Shown here piece after piece: positions 46,201 through 56,863 of a stretch of DNA of 64,000 bases. Within the stretch, counting starts at the first letter, position 1; each line of letters opens with the position of its first letter. Made by a program: the position numbers and the translations under genes. Origin of the DNA: Schlesneria sp. (lineage in GTDB: Bacteria; Planctomycetota; Planctomycetia; Planctomycetales; Planctomycetaceae); the NCBI GenBank assembly GCA_028291515.1, contig JAQGHU010000088.1, forward strand, positions 186,001 through 250,000, written 5' to 3'. A model generated the notes under the pieces. The model was not told the DNA's origin and did no database searches. It saw only the letters and a program-made list of their open reading frames with translations.

Positions 46201-47263
46201 GAAGGATTTCGTGCTGGAAACGCGTGAACCGCGAATCAAGTTGACCGGCACGGGAACTTTTACCTTCGATTCCAAAATCGGTGTGCCACGAAGTCTCGAT
46301 TACTCCGCAACGCTGGTCGAAACCGACAAGAACGAGACAACCAAGCTGCCGATCAAAGTCACTTATGATTTGATCGACGGAAATGTGGCTCGCGACAACA
46401 TCCCTCAAGCTCCGGTGAATCCGGCGACGCCCGGTAAGCCAGTCGAAAAGGATAGTCCTTTGCCATCTGGCACAAAATTATTAGCCGAATGGGCAGGAAA
46501 GTGGCTTCCGGTCGAGGTCTTGGAATCAAGACCTGATGGCACCGTCAAAATTCATTGGGTCGGTTGGGGCAACAATTTCGACGAAAATCTGGCTCGATCC
46601 AAGCTTCGGTTTCCTGAAGGCGAGACGCCCATTGCCGTTGTGCAAACTGTCGCTGTTGCCGAACCACAGGAAGTGTTGCTGCGATTAAACGCGCAAGAGA
46701 TTGATCAATGTCTGGCAGACCTAAGCGGAGCCCATGCTGGGAAGGCCAATGCCGCTGCGAATCGTCTACAACTGGCAGTCCCGCTGGATGAACGACGTAT
46801 GATCGTCGTGAAGGCATTGGAGCCGATGCTGAAGGCCAAGGACACTTTTCGACGCAAACAGGCCGTTGATATTTTGGGAACGTGGGCCGGACCGGAAACA
46901 ATCCCCGCGTTGATTCGCTGCTTGGATGAGTCCGCACTGCTTGTGAAGCTGGCAGCGATTGATGCCCTCGGCAAACTAAAGGATGAACGGGCGGCGGAAC
47001 CGCTAGCCCGACTGATGACCGAGCCGGGGCCTCGAGTTCAGGCAGTTAAGGCACTGCAATTGCTTGGTGCCAAAGCCGAGACTGCGGTCGCGGCCCAGCT
47101 CACGCACCCAGAACCGGAAGTGCGACAGGAAGCTTGTCGTCTGTTGAAAGACGCGGGGACTGCCAAGAGTTTGAAAGCCTTGGAGTTGTTGCGCGACGAT
47201 GCGAACAAGTCCGTGGCGAACGCGGCGAAAGACGCGATCGCCGCAATCGGAAAGCGAATGTGA
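43247..47263 (+). CDS. Ser/Thr kinase - trypsin-like protease - HEAT-repeat fusion protein
   Basis: 1338 aa from ATG 43247 (AAGGGAAA upstream). Order: short N-terminal helical SHOCT-like segment (LARRKQLLLDKFLAGEIDK), Hanks-type kinase (about 85-340) with GGMGEVWRAID, VIKVLPPEL, IHRDVKPQNIML (about 214) and DFGLAAE; a Lys/Pro/Asp-rich linker; one membrane helix (about 491-515, MLWMTLIGGSACVLFIGLFG); then an extracytoplasmic trypsin-fold domain with His641 (TCHHVVED), Asp670 (HDLAVVR) and Ser743 (NPGNSGGPL); an SH3/tudor-like segment (about 1078-1122); and HEAT repeats (about 1150-1335). All catalytic residues are intact in both enzymes. Probably a transmembrane kinase coupled to an outside protease. 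No close known analogue comes to mind. Confidence 0.88.
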   Translation: MSDSGLARRKQLLLDKFLAGEIDKTTYDDLLSHLTELDSAVTASPDFIDPASQVASNASFVVTESKTGGERSAFSAPIPLLDVGMELGGFKLERRLRRGGMGEVWRAIDPTAERIVVIKVLPPELQRNSEEIARVKQTFNRVHNLQHQHICPVYLLGHDARFGYFIVMKYLEGDTLSAYRKAHTQRSSPFSVDALLQVLMPIAKALDYAHAQHIIHRDVKPQNIMLNADGSDVQLVDFGLAAEVRTSVMRVSQVQMETCGTYPYMAPEQWRGELQDARTDQYALAVVTYELLAGHLPYEATDPTVLRMCVLNDAVPPIKGALPEVHKIIAKGMAKSRADRYESCTAFLHALSEADSTDGLEILEDDDDSPLSRPVSRPDPRQSSSVRKPSETKSIRPVSDVVKSSRPKVTSSKAGIKPPAANPPKAPLVRNKPVADKSKNEQFDDVEFLDDDDVIEPRTNRPKPKSVRGLKSQVRPAPKTASLAQMNSRAMLWMTLIGGSACVLFIGLFGWLIWAGTHLFQSKEETNSSQIVTNLEGNSGNQGDKGSNVAVVPNSVEQGAVKPVENNALGLRYRWEQGKPYVYAVKIEMEPDPDVVVSMSGNTTYTIGQPVAQKKEDSEPGIGTGTGFVVQSNGYLVTCHHVVEDAAEIDVAVGGKKYPATVVMEDVEHDLAVVRIEATGLPALKIADSEQVQVGEEVRVIGFPFSSILGDNIKATRGTISGINQEDGRKVFQVDAGINPGNSGGPLVNERGEVIGVNFAKLREEMATNVGFAVPSNDAMALLRSANVGFSASTGRSPKLEGPELVKQVSAATALITVKTGGGPAKGLHHFELRSHGNLNTSVRSKTGKSVDHSSPAMRRAHLSSVVNGSESLPAIVETDSLGRVHERSADGGALPAYLGPLSILVLEQLPSVRRQTWVNSFAVTIVISEGGEPGFGGPGGFGRRFRPPRFPGFGDSDTKTTRIPATIRIAYQMQDAKGDLLKIKKDFVLETREPRIKLTGTGTFTFDSKIGVPRSLDYSATLVETDKNETTKLPIKVTYDLIDGNVARDNIPQAPVNPATPGKPVEKDSPLPSGTKLLAEWAGKWLPVEVLESRPDGTVKIHWVGWGNNFDENLARSKLRFPEGETPIAVVQTVAVAEPQEVLLRLNAQEIDQCLADLSGAHAGKANAAANRLQLAVPLDERRMIVVKALEPMLKAKDTFRRKQAVDILGTWAGPETIPALIRCLDESALLVKLAAIDALGKLKDERAAEPLARLMTEPGPRVQAVKALQLLGAKAETAVAAQLTHPEPEVRQEACRLLKDAGTAKSLKALELLRDDANKSVANAAKDAIAAIGKRM

Positions 47264-47367
47264 TCGTTGGCCGGGCCAAGCCGCGATCGGAGCGACATGA
47301 TGGTGTGAACGCTCGACCAGTTTGTTTGTTGAGATGGCGAGAGCCATAAGTTTGATGGAGACAGCCG

Positions 47368-47655
47368 ATGTCCGATCTCGTTCAATCGAGTACGGTACCC
47401 CCCGAAGATGAGCCAAGATTTCCTTTCGTGAACCTGACTGATTATGTGGCCAGGGCTCTTGCCGAAGGTCAATCTGATATCTATCGCCAGGTGATTCTGG
47501 AAGTTGATCGTCATATGCTTCGCGAAGTGATGAAGCACTGCCGAGGTAACCAATTGCAGGCCGCCGAACGCCTGGGGATCTCTCGCATGACCCTGCGATC
47601 AAAACTGAGAGCACTCGGGATGCTGCAGGATCGGTCCAAGCTGGCAGATACGTAA
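47368..47655 (+). CDS. Stand-alone Fis-type DNA-binding protein
   Basis: 95 aa. C-terminal half is a Fis-type helix-turn-helix: VDRHMLREVMKHCRGNQLQ then AAERLGISRMTLRSKLRAL, with the GNQ-AAERLGI-SR-TLR core shared by Fis and NtrC-family output domains. N-terminus is short (VARALAEGQSDIYRQVILE, as in NtrC-type C-terminal domains). It has no AAA+ or receiver part. It starts 105 bases after the kinase-protease gene in the same direction, so co-transcription is possible. ATG 47368 has GGAG 8 bases upstream. Confidence 0.87.
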   Translation: MSDLVQSSTVPPEDEPRFPFVNLTDYVARALAEGQSDIYRQVILEVDRHMLREVMKHCRGNQLQAAERLGISRMTLRSKLRALGMLQDRSKLADT

Positions 47656-47856
47656 CTGCCCGTCTGCGATTCTGCTCACTTCAATCGTGAGGGCGAATCG
47701 CCGCGGACTCGAAGTCCTCGACATGGCCGTGTCTTTGACGGAAGACACCGCCACCTCGATGACACTCAGGGAAATAACAGTCTCAGTCAGCTACGTCATT
47801 TTGTCGTGGCTGTGGACAATCTGGCGTACTTGGCAAGATTAGTTGGTCTAGCCAAT

Positions 47857-47890
47857 GAAAACAGCCCGCAGGAATAATCCTGCGGGCTGT
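47857..47890 (-). terminator. Intrinsic terminator of the secreted Pro/Ala-rich protein gene
   Basis: Perfect 13-bp stem ACAGCCCGCAGGA / TCCTGCGGGCTGT (47861-47873 and 47878-47890) with an ATAA loop. On the minus strand it is followed by TTTTC, 32 bases after that gene's stop. Confidence 0.82.
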
Positions 47891-47921
47891 GCATGTCGCT
47901 CCAAGAACTCGACGACTAGAT

Positions 47922-49376
47922 CTACTGAGGCACCGAAGGAGCTGGCGGCTCGACTGCTGGCGGTGGCAGCATCGGGGCATCATCCTGAGGCAACTTCATC
48001 GGCGCAGGCTCGATGGCCGCAGCCGCTTCCGTTGGTGATTCGTCCGGCAGCAGGGCTGGTGCTGGTGTCGCTGGCACGGCTTTGACTGGAATCACCGGGC
48101 TCGGTGTCGAAGACAAACCAGGGATCACCGGATTGGGAGCAGTGCTCTTCGCTTGATCCGTGGGAGCCGTAGGAGCGGATTGCAACGTGGGGATCTGTGA
48201 AACTGCCGGAGCCGGCGGCGAAGCGGGCGTCGCGGCTGGGGCCACCGGGGCTGCCGGAGGAGTAGTCGGCTGCACTGGTGCGACGGGCTGGACCGGTGCA
48301 GCAGGCGTCACCGCAGGTTGCGTGGCGGGTGGAGACACCGCCGGAGTTGTCGCCTCGATTGGCTTGGTCTGCGAAATTCGCTGAGCTGGAACTCCCGCCG
48401 TCTGAGCCGGGGCCGTATACGGACGAGTGGCGACGAAGACCTTTGGATCGTCAACGATCCAGCGAGTCGACCAGGTTCGACCGTCATCCTGGTTGACAAC
48501 ATTGAAGAAGTACGTGCTGGACTGCAGGCACTTGTATCCATAAGGGAAGTTCGAATACAGATGATCCTTCGACGTCAGGTTGGCGACCCCTTCATGCCCG
48601 TAATAGTGAACCTTGCCGTCTGGCGAGATCGTCATCCCCAGCGTCCACCATCCTGATTTGGTGATGACGGGGCCCTGAATGTCTTCGCCACGTTCCCCGG
48701 ATCGGATCAAGATCGTTGCCGAATTTTCCTTGGGGTGCTGGGGATGGTTTTTGGCATTGAACTGGAAAAAGAAGCCTGGCCAGTACTGTTCCATCTCGCG
48801 TGACGTTCCGCCTGTGCGAAACAGTCGGCCGACTTTAGTTGGCTTGTTGATGATCGTCTGGCAATCGGCGCGGAAACCGAATGAACTCCCCACGCGCTGC
48901 TCCCACTGTTCAAACGGTGGAATAAAGACGCGGACGGTGTAGCTGGGGGTCCAGGTGGCGGGAAGCATGAATCCCAGCTTCTGACTGACGTTCGCAATCA
49001 GATCGTCTTGCTGGAACTTGTTCGACAACTGTCCGGGAATCCCCGAATACAGTGTCTGCATGGCGAGTGCGCCCTTACTTCCCGGCAACCCACCTTCGGG
49101 TGTGTCGACGCGTTTGACGAAGTCGGGCGTTCCGCGGAACCCACTCTCGAACCACATGCCGTTGGTCGAGTAACCCATCGGTTGACGATCGACCTTATCG
49201 ATATTGCTGCTGGCCTTGGGCAGGTTCAGCACAAAGCTCCATTTGTCGTCTTCAAAATCGTCAGCGACTTCCGTCAACTGCTGACCGCTGCCAGGCACGA
49301 TCTGAGCCTGAACTGGTGCCTGCCAACCAAAGATCGCAGCAGCAAACAACAATCCGAGCGATTTCTTCACCAGCAT
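47922..49376 (-). CDS. Secreted protein with concanavalin-like domain and Pro/Ala/Thr-rich tail
   Basis: 484 aa. Signal peptide VKKSLGLLFAAAIFGWQAPVQAQ. Residues about 35-310 look like a beta-sandwich: DDFEDDKWSFVLNLPKASSNID, YTVRVFIPPFEQWEQR, GFFFQFNAKNHPQHPK, KSGWWTLGMTISPDGKVHYYGHEG and RWIVDDPKVFVATRPY. Residues about 320-484 are Pro/Ala/Thr/Val-rich, a long flexible tail (PAVTPAAPVQPVAPVQP). It resembles planctomycete secreted proteins of unknown role with LamG/carbohydrate-like folds. A strong terminator follows. Function unknown. Confidence 0.75.
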   Translation of the reverse strand: MLVKKSLGLLFAAAIFGWQAPVQAQIVPGSGQQLTEVADDFEDDKWSFVLNLPKASSNIDKVDRQPMGYSTNGMWFESGFRGTPDFVKRVDTPEGGLPGSKGALAMQTLYSGIPGQLSNKFQQDDLIANVSQKLGFMLPATWTPSYTVRVFIPPFEQWEQRVGSSFGFRADCQTIINKPTKVGRLFRTGGTSREMEQYWPGFFFQFNAKNHPQHPKENSATILIRSGERGEDIQGPVITKSGWWTLGMTISPDGKVHYYGHEGVANLTSKDHLYSNFPYGYKCLQSSTYFFNVVNQDDGRTWSTRWIVDDPKVFVATRPYTAPAQTAGVPAQRISQTKPIEATTPAVSPPATQPAVTPAAPVQPVAPVQPTTPPAAPVAPAATPASPPAPAVSQIPTLQSAPTAPTDQAKSTAPNPVIPGLSSTPSPVIPVKAVPATPAPALLPDESPTEAAAAIEPAPMKLPQDDAPMLPPPAVEPPAPSVPQ

Positions 49377-49633
49377 AATGAGGCATCCTATTCCTCAAGG
49401 ACCGATCAAATCCGCCATTCAGTCACAGGTGCCTGCCGCTACACTTTTTGCAGTCGTTAAAGTCACCATCGACTTTTCCGGCTGAGTAGACCGTGAGGGC
49501 GGTCTGCGAGTGGAACTCTTTTGCAGGCAGGGACTTCTGTGCGGCGCGTACGGGAAGTATCGGACCGGCAGGACGATCCGGTTGAATCAAATCGCTGACC
49601 AATCCCAGCCGCAGACCCACCGACGCCAAGTCC

Positions 49634-49683
49634 CGTAGCCAATCTCGCCAAGAGATTGGGCGAAGTCGCTGCGCGAGCAACTC
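49634..49683 (-). repeat. Dispersed palindromic repeat, copy B
   Basis: CCAATCTC-GCCAA-GAGATTGG core at 49639-49659, in the opposite orientation to copy A. Flanks match copy A (CTAC side and GCGAGCAA side) with several substitutions. Confidence 0.8.
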
Positions 49684-49735
49684 CTTTCCCTCTCCGTGCC
49701 TTCGTGTCTCCGTGAGAGATCTTTTCTTAATCGAC
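49684..49735 (-). repeat. Second module of compound repeat
   Basis: CTTTCCCTCTCCGTGCCTTC then GTGTCTCCGTGAGAGATC. On the minus strand it reads SLTETRRHGEGKE in one frame, a peptide I recall from spurious ORFs across unrelated genomes. Repeat status is from memory, since only one copy is in this window. Confidence 0.5.
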
Positions 49736-49897
49736 TCCGATTCCAGAGTGCTTCTTACAGAGCCATAGAGACTTCGCAGGTTTTCCCGTTGGTTCACGAA
49801 CTGACCGGTCCATATTCGTCTTGCATTTGCAATCAAGCGCCTGCTGTGAACAATGACGCCTCACCACTTGGCTCTCGCGTTTCATTGATTGATTACC

Positions 49898-50971
49898 ATG
49901 ACGCTCTATTTCAATGTCACGACGCTCGCCGCCACGGTTCAGAGTAAGATCGTGCCCGTCACTTGCGAGAAGTGCGGTTGCGATTACTACTACGAAATGA
50001 CGCGATTCGGCGCTGGGGTCAATGTCGCCCACTTCGGCTTTTCTGCCGGTCTTTCCGCTGGCAGACAAGCAAAGACTGAAGCCAATAAACGCCTGAGTCA
50101 TGACGCCGAACTTGTCCCTTGCCCGACATGCAATTGGATCAATGACGATCTGATTCAACGGTATCGCAATGCTCGCTTCCGCTACTTGGACATTCTTGCG
50201 ATCAGCCTGGCGGTCGTTGGTTGCGCCGGCGCTCTGATTTGGGCTTTGGTGGTATACGGTACTCCTGCGGCAGATCGCACGACGATCCCGTACATCATCG
50301 GCGGGGGCTGGTCGGTAGGAATTCTCTCCGCGCTTGCGTTGCTACTGTTGCAAGCACGATTCAAACGGCAACTTCAACCCAACCGTCTGTACCCGCAAGC
50401 ACCTAGCGTCCCGGTGGGAACTCCCCCAGCGCTCTTGATGGATGAGCACAAAGAGCTGGTCCTTGCACGGCCAGATGCAAAGATGAATGCTAGCGACGCT
50501 CCTGCTGGTTCTTTTGATTTCTTCTTAGGGAGGCACGCGTTTCCGAACATATGTTGCCTGTGCCTGAAGGCGCCGGATTCTAGGTCCGCAATCAATGTGG
50601 ACGTGGCCCAGGGGACGAACTTTGAAATCCCTCGATGTGTTCGATGTTGCCACGTGGCACTCGTCAATAAGATAATCCGAGGGCTGATCGCAACCTCAAT
50701 CGCCTTTCTAGTTCCAGCAGCCATACTTTTTCAACTCTCCGCCGAAGCCGAGCTGTGGATCGTATGCGGTGCATCCGCGATCGCCATCGGTTGGACAATT
50801 GCCGAGTTCGCCGGCCGCCCGGTTCCAAGTAAAGCCATCGATTCCTCGAGAGGGATCATGCGCCTGTTCAACTTGCACCCCGAATTTCGTTCTCAGATCG
50901 TCGAAATGAAACCAGCCGAGGAAGCCGCACCCGACTTTTCGTTCTTGAATCAAATCGAACGCAGTGGCTGA
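49898..50971 (+). CDS. Zinc-ribbon membrane protein of unknown function
   Basis: 357 aa from ATG 49898; a TTG three codons earlier is possible. Two Cys pairs form a zinc ribbon (VTCEKCGCDYYYE and LVPCPTCNWIND, residues about 20-95), followed by two membrane helices (LDILAISLAVVGCAGALIWAL, IIGGGWSVGILSALALLLL). A second pair set (FPNICCLCLKAPD and IPRCVRCCHVAL, about 215-255) and two further helices (GLIATSIAFLVPAAILF, LWIVCGASAIAIGWTIAEF) follow. The two halves look like a duplicated ribbon plus two-helix unit. No family recognised. Confidence 0.72.
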   Translation: MTLYFNVTTLAATVQSKIVPVTCEKCGCDYYYEMTRFGAGVNVAHFGFSAGLSAGRQAKTEANKRLSHDAELVPCPTCNWINDDLIQRYRNARFRYLDILAISLAVVGCAGALIWALVVYGTPAADRTTIPYIIGGGWSVGILSALALLLLQARFKRQLQPNRLYPQAPSVPVGTPPALLMDEHKELVLARPDAKMNASDAPAGSFDFFLGRHAFPNICCLCLKAPDSRSAINVDVAQGTNFEIPRCVRCCHVALVNKIIRGLIATSIAFLVPAAILFQLSAEAELWIVCGASAIAIGWTIAEFAGRPVPSKAIDSSRGIMRLFNLHPEFRSQIVEMKPAEEAAPDFSFLNQIERSG

Positions 50972-51300
50972 TCTCTTTCGACGCGATCCCAAGTGAGCCG
51001 CGCTACATAAATACGCGGACGGATGAGTGTCATCGCGATAAATATGTCTCGCACCCATCAAGCTCCCGGAAGTTCGTTCTCTTAACGCTTTCCGAGCGGG
51101 GCGGCATAAGCCCCCTAGCTCTTCTTCGCAGCGGCCCCACGGCTTTGATCACTCTTAGATTCGTGCAAATTTGTCCGATTCGGGTCCCCGCTTTTCTGCC
51201 TTTCTCGTCACTGAAAAATCTTGAACAAATTCACCAAACAGATCAAATAGGGGATTGATCGAGTCACCGATTCTATGGCACAAGAGGGGGGCTATCTGAC

Positions 51301-51348
51301 CTAGCCAATCGCGCCAAGAGATTGAGCAAAGTCGATGTGCCAACAACC
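51301..51348 (-). repeat. Dispersed palindromic repeat, copy C
   Basis: CTAGCCAATCGCGCCAAGAG then ATTGAGCAAAGTCGATGTGC. Same orientation as copy B. One arm has diverged (CCAATCGC against GAGATTGA), so the hairpin is weaker than in A and B. The outer part GATGTGCCAACAAC matches copy A better than copy B does. Confidence 0.75.
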
Positions 51349-51535
51349 TGAGTCTGTGGCCCGCCAGGCGGGATTGCTCTTTCACAATTAGGCGCCGATC
51401 ATCAGCGACCTTGGGGCGCGGTGGCTCGACACCGCTTTGATTCCAGTCGCCAGAAACCCCACGGCACGATTAGCCGAGTCGGTGAGTCCTTTGACAACCA
51501 ACCGCAAATCTGCAACCACTATTTCAGTAGAATGG

Positions 51536-51582
51536 GTTGTGTCACGCAGCCGGGAGCGGAGGTTGTGTCACGCAGCCGGGAG
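51536..51582 (+). repeat. Tandem direct repeat, 21-base unit, 2 copies
   Basis: GTTGTGTCACGCAGCCGGGA G at 51536-51556 and again at 51562-51582, separated by CGGAG (period 26). Lies between copy C and the small GTG-start gene. Confidence 0.8.
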
Positions 51583-51629
51583 GGGCTTTTCCCAACAGGT
51601 CGCGTTTGCCCATTAAATGCAAATCGCGA

Positions 51630-51842
51630 TCAGTCAGCCAGTGCGCCAAGAGCCTCTGAGACGTACCATGTGTATTTCGCCACGGCACAATATCTCCGCC
51701 CGATGGAATGTCGAAGCCGTTCCTGCCCGCGATGTGGCCACAGCAGGATGAATGGGGTTGCGAGCAACAAGACAATTGGAACCAACAAAAAAGCGAGCAG
51801 CAGCAGGCCGAGCTTTAATAGACTTAGAGCGATGTCTGCCAC
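51630..51842 (-). CDS. Small membrane protein
   Basis: 70 aa from GTG 51842, with AAGGATAGGA just upstream. One strongly hydrophobic stretch (LSLLKLGLLLLAFLLVPIVL, continuing LLATPFILLW) that may be one long or two short helices, then a basic RGQERLRHSIGRRY segment. It starts 37 bases after the stop of the next small gene, in the same direction, suggesting an operon. No family recognised. Confidence 0.55.
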   Translation of the reverse strand: MADIALSLLKLGLLLLAFLLVPIVLLLATPFILLWPHRGQERLRHSIGRRYCAVAKYTWYVSEALGALAD

Positions 51843-51879
51843 TCCTATCCTTTCTGTTGTTTAGTGGAGTCTCTCACTC

Positions 51880-52248
51880 CTACTTCCGTGGCTTCCAGAG
51901 AATCAGGTAAGCGGAAAGAACGAGCAGCGGGGTCGCTAATACCCAATGTTGGCCAGATGCAGTATGAGAGTTGAGAATCCATTTGGGCTTCGTCTTGGTT
52001 GATGCATGGCTGGCGTCAATCTTGCCGCCTGTTTCCCAGCCAAATGGCAAGCCCTCATTCATCATAACATCTCGCCAAACGACAAACCGGCCGTTCTCGT
52101 GGTGAAAGAAGATCGCCAATCTTTCGAATCGGATAAATGCCGATTCGTCTCGAATGCAGCTTCGCACCCAACTGATTACCAGCACGCACGCCATCGCCAG
52201 CGTGACTACCCCCGCCTTTCGTCGCCAGCCGTGGAAGAACGTGTGCAT
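51880..52248 (-). CDS. Small membrane protein of planctomycete type
   Basis: 122 aa. MHTFFHGWRRKAGVVTLAMA...VISWVRS, a central strand-rich soluble part (AIFFHHENGRFVVWRDVMM), and a C-terminal membrane helix LATPLLVLSAYLILWKPRK. The HxFFHGWRRKAG start and LILWKPRK end are, from memory, common to a family of small planctomycete proteins of unknown function. Start ATG 52248 has GGAGCG about 7 bases upstream. Probably co-transcribed with the next small gene. Confidence 0.75.
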   Translation of the reverse strand: MHTFFHGWRRKAGVVTLAMACVLVISWVRSCIRDESAFIRFERLAIFFHHENGRFVVWRDVMMNEGLPFGWETGGKIDASHASTKTKPKWILNSHTASGQHWVLATPLLVLSAYLILWKPRK

Positions 52249-52366
52249 TGATTCGCTCCATCAGAAAGGGGCCATCCGTGGTTCATCGCCTGGGAGTGTC
52301 GGATTCAATCACCGCGGGGTTGTGTCATACAGAATCGCCCCGAAAGACAGCGCTGCCAACTTTCCG

Positions 52367-52843
52367 TCACTTGGCCCTCAGCCCTTCGCCCTCAGCCTTC
52401 TTCGCTGGCGGCTTGGGAGGCCAGTCAAACGTCCGGCGCACAGCTTCTTTTTCTGGGGCAAAGTAAATCAAGTTGACCTGGATCTGCTCGAAGGTCGGCA
52501 GGTTTTCAAACTTCTGGGCAATCTCCAGCACGCGCTCGTTGATCTGTTCCGCCTGCGCTTCCTCGAGATAGGGGTCGAAGGGAACGCTCATTGAGATTCG
52601 CAGGATCCAAGGGCCCCGGCCGCGGACGCGGCCCCCTTCGACATTGGGCCGAGAATGCTTGAATTCCCTACCAATCGCCTCGCGCAGTGGCCGAAATGGG
52701 CCTGTATGGAGCTCAAAATAGATGAATAGCGTGGCCGTGGCGCAGATCCCTAAGGCCAGCATTCCCAGCACGACCGCTTTGCCAGAGATTTCCTGTGTCT
52801 TGTGGGGTGAAGCAGTGGAGACGTTTTCGAGTGGGACATTCAT
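52367..52843 (-). CDS. Single-pass membrane protein of unknown function
   Basis: 158 aa. N-terminal cytoplasmic stretch, one membrane helix (AVVLGMLALGICATATLFIYF), then a soluble part with ILRISMSVPFDPYLEEAQAEQINERVLEIAQKF (mixed strand and helix) and VNLIYFAPEKEAVRRTF. The tail is Pro/Lys-rich. No known family. Same strand as the two small membrane genes that follow, with 118 bases to the next start. Confidence 0.65.
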   Translation of the reverse strand: MNVPLENVSTASPHKTQEISGKAVVLGMLALGICATATLFIYFELHTGPFRPLREAIGREFKHSRPNVEGGRVRGRGPWILRISMSVPFDPYLEEAQAEQINERVLEIAQKFENLPTFEQIQVNLIYFAPEKEAVRRTFDWPPKPPAKKAEGEGLRAK

Positions 52844-53250
52844 CTATTCGTTCATTTCAATAAAGGCGAGTGTTACCGAATGCCCGCGTCTGGTCGCCTG
52901 ACGACTTGAGTCCACGGGCATTTCTCAGATTGTAATGATGCTGGCCAAAACCGCGAGCGGCACGATGATTGCCTAAATCGGACCTGATTGACGTTTTTGG
53001 CAGACTTTTACCCCGCCATTGACCAGCTTTCGCAACCCCAATAGACTTGCCGGAGAGCAAGTTACGTCGTTAATGTCCGAGATTGGCCGATTGCGGAACC
53101 CTCGGGCGCGACAGCCTTCCCGGACACCAAGCGATCCGGAAGACTGTCGGATCGGCAGACGGATTGGTGCTGGCACCATTCGGGAACGGATTGATCGCAG
53201 GAAGATGGGATTGGCAAGACGCGTCCCCGCGTCATTTCAACGGATGAAAA
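52844..53250. other. Intergenic region upstream of secA
   Basis: About 400 bases between divergent genes; must hold the secA promoter. No hairpin or gene accepted. The ribosome-binding site of secA is weak (ACGGATG). Confidence 0.4.
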
Positions 53251-56820
<3,570 letters not shown>

Positions 56821-56863
56821 ACTCGGATAGCACTCGAACAGTGATCGCTTCGAAAGGGAATGG

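Larger units (their letters stand above)
49377..49897. other. Intergenic region carrying a compound dispersed repeat
   Basis: About 520 bases. Contains palindromic repeat copy B (49634-49683) directly joined to a CTCTCCGTGCCTTCGTGTCT-type sequence, the latter of a kind I recall as widespread in intergenic DNA of many bacteria. No gene was accepted here. Confidence 0.5.
50972..51629. other. Intergenic region with repeats
   Basis: About 660 bases. Holds palindromic repeat copy C (51301-51348) and a 26-base-period direct repeat (51536-51582). No gene was accepted; a 76-codon frame there is built around the repeat. Confidence 0.5.

Noticed and set aside
51155-51385. 76-codon minus-strand frame containing SISWRDWL
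   Set aside because: Its only recognisable part is the dispersed palindromic repeat.
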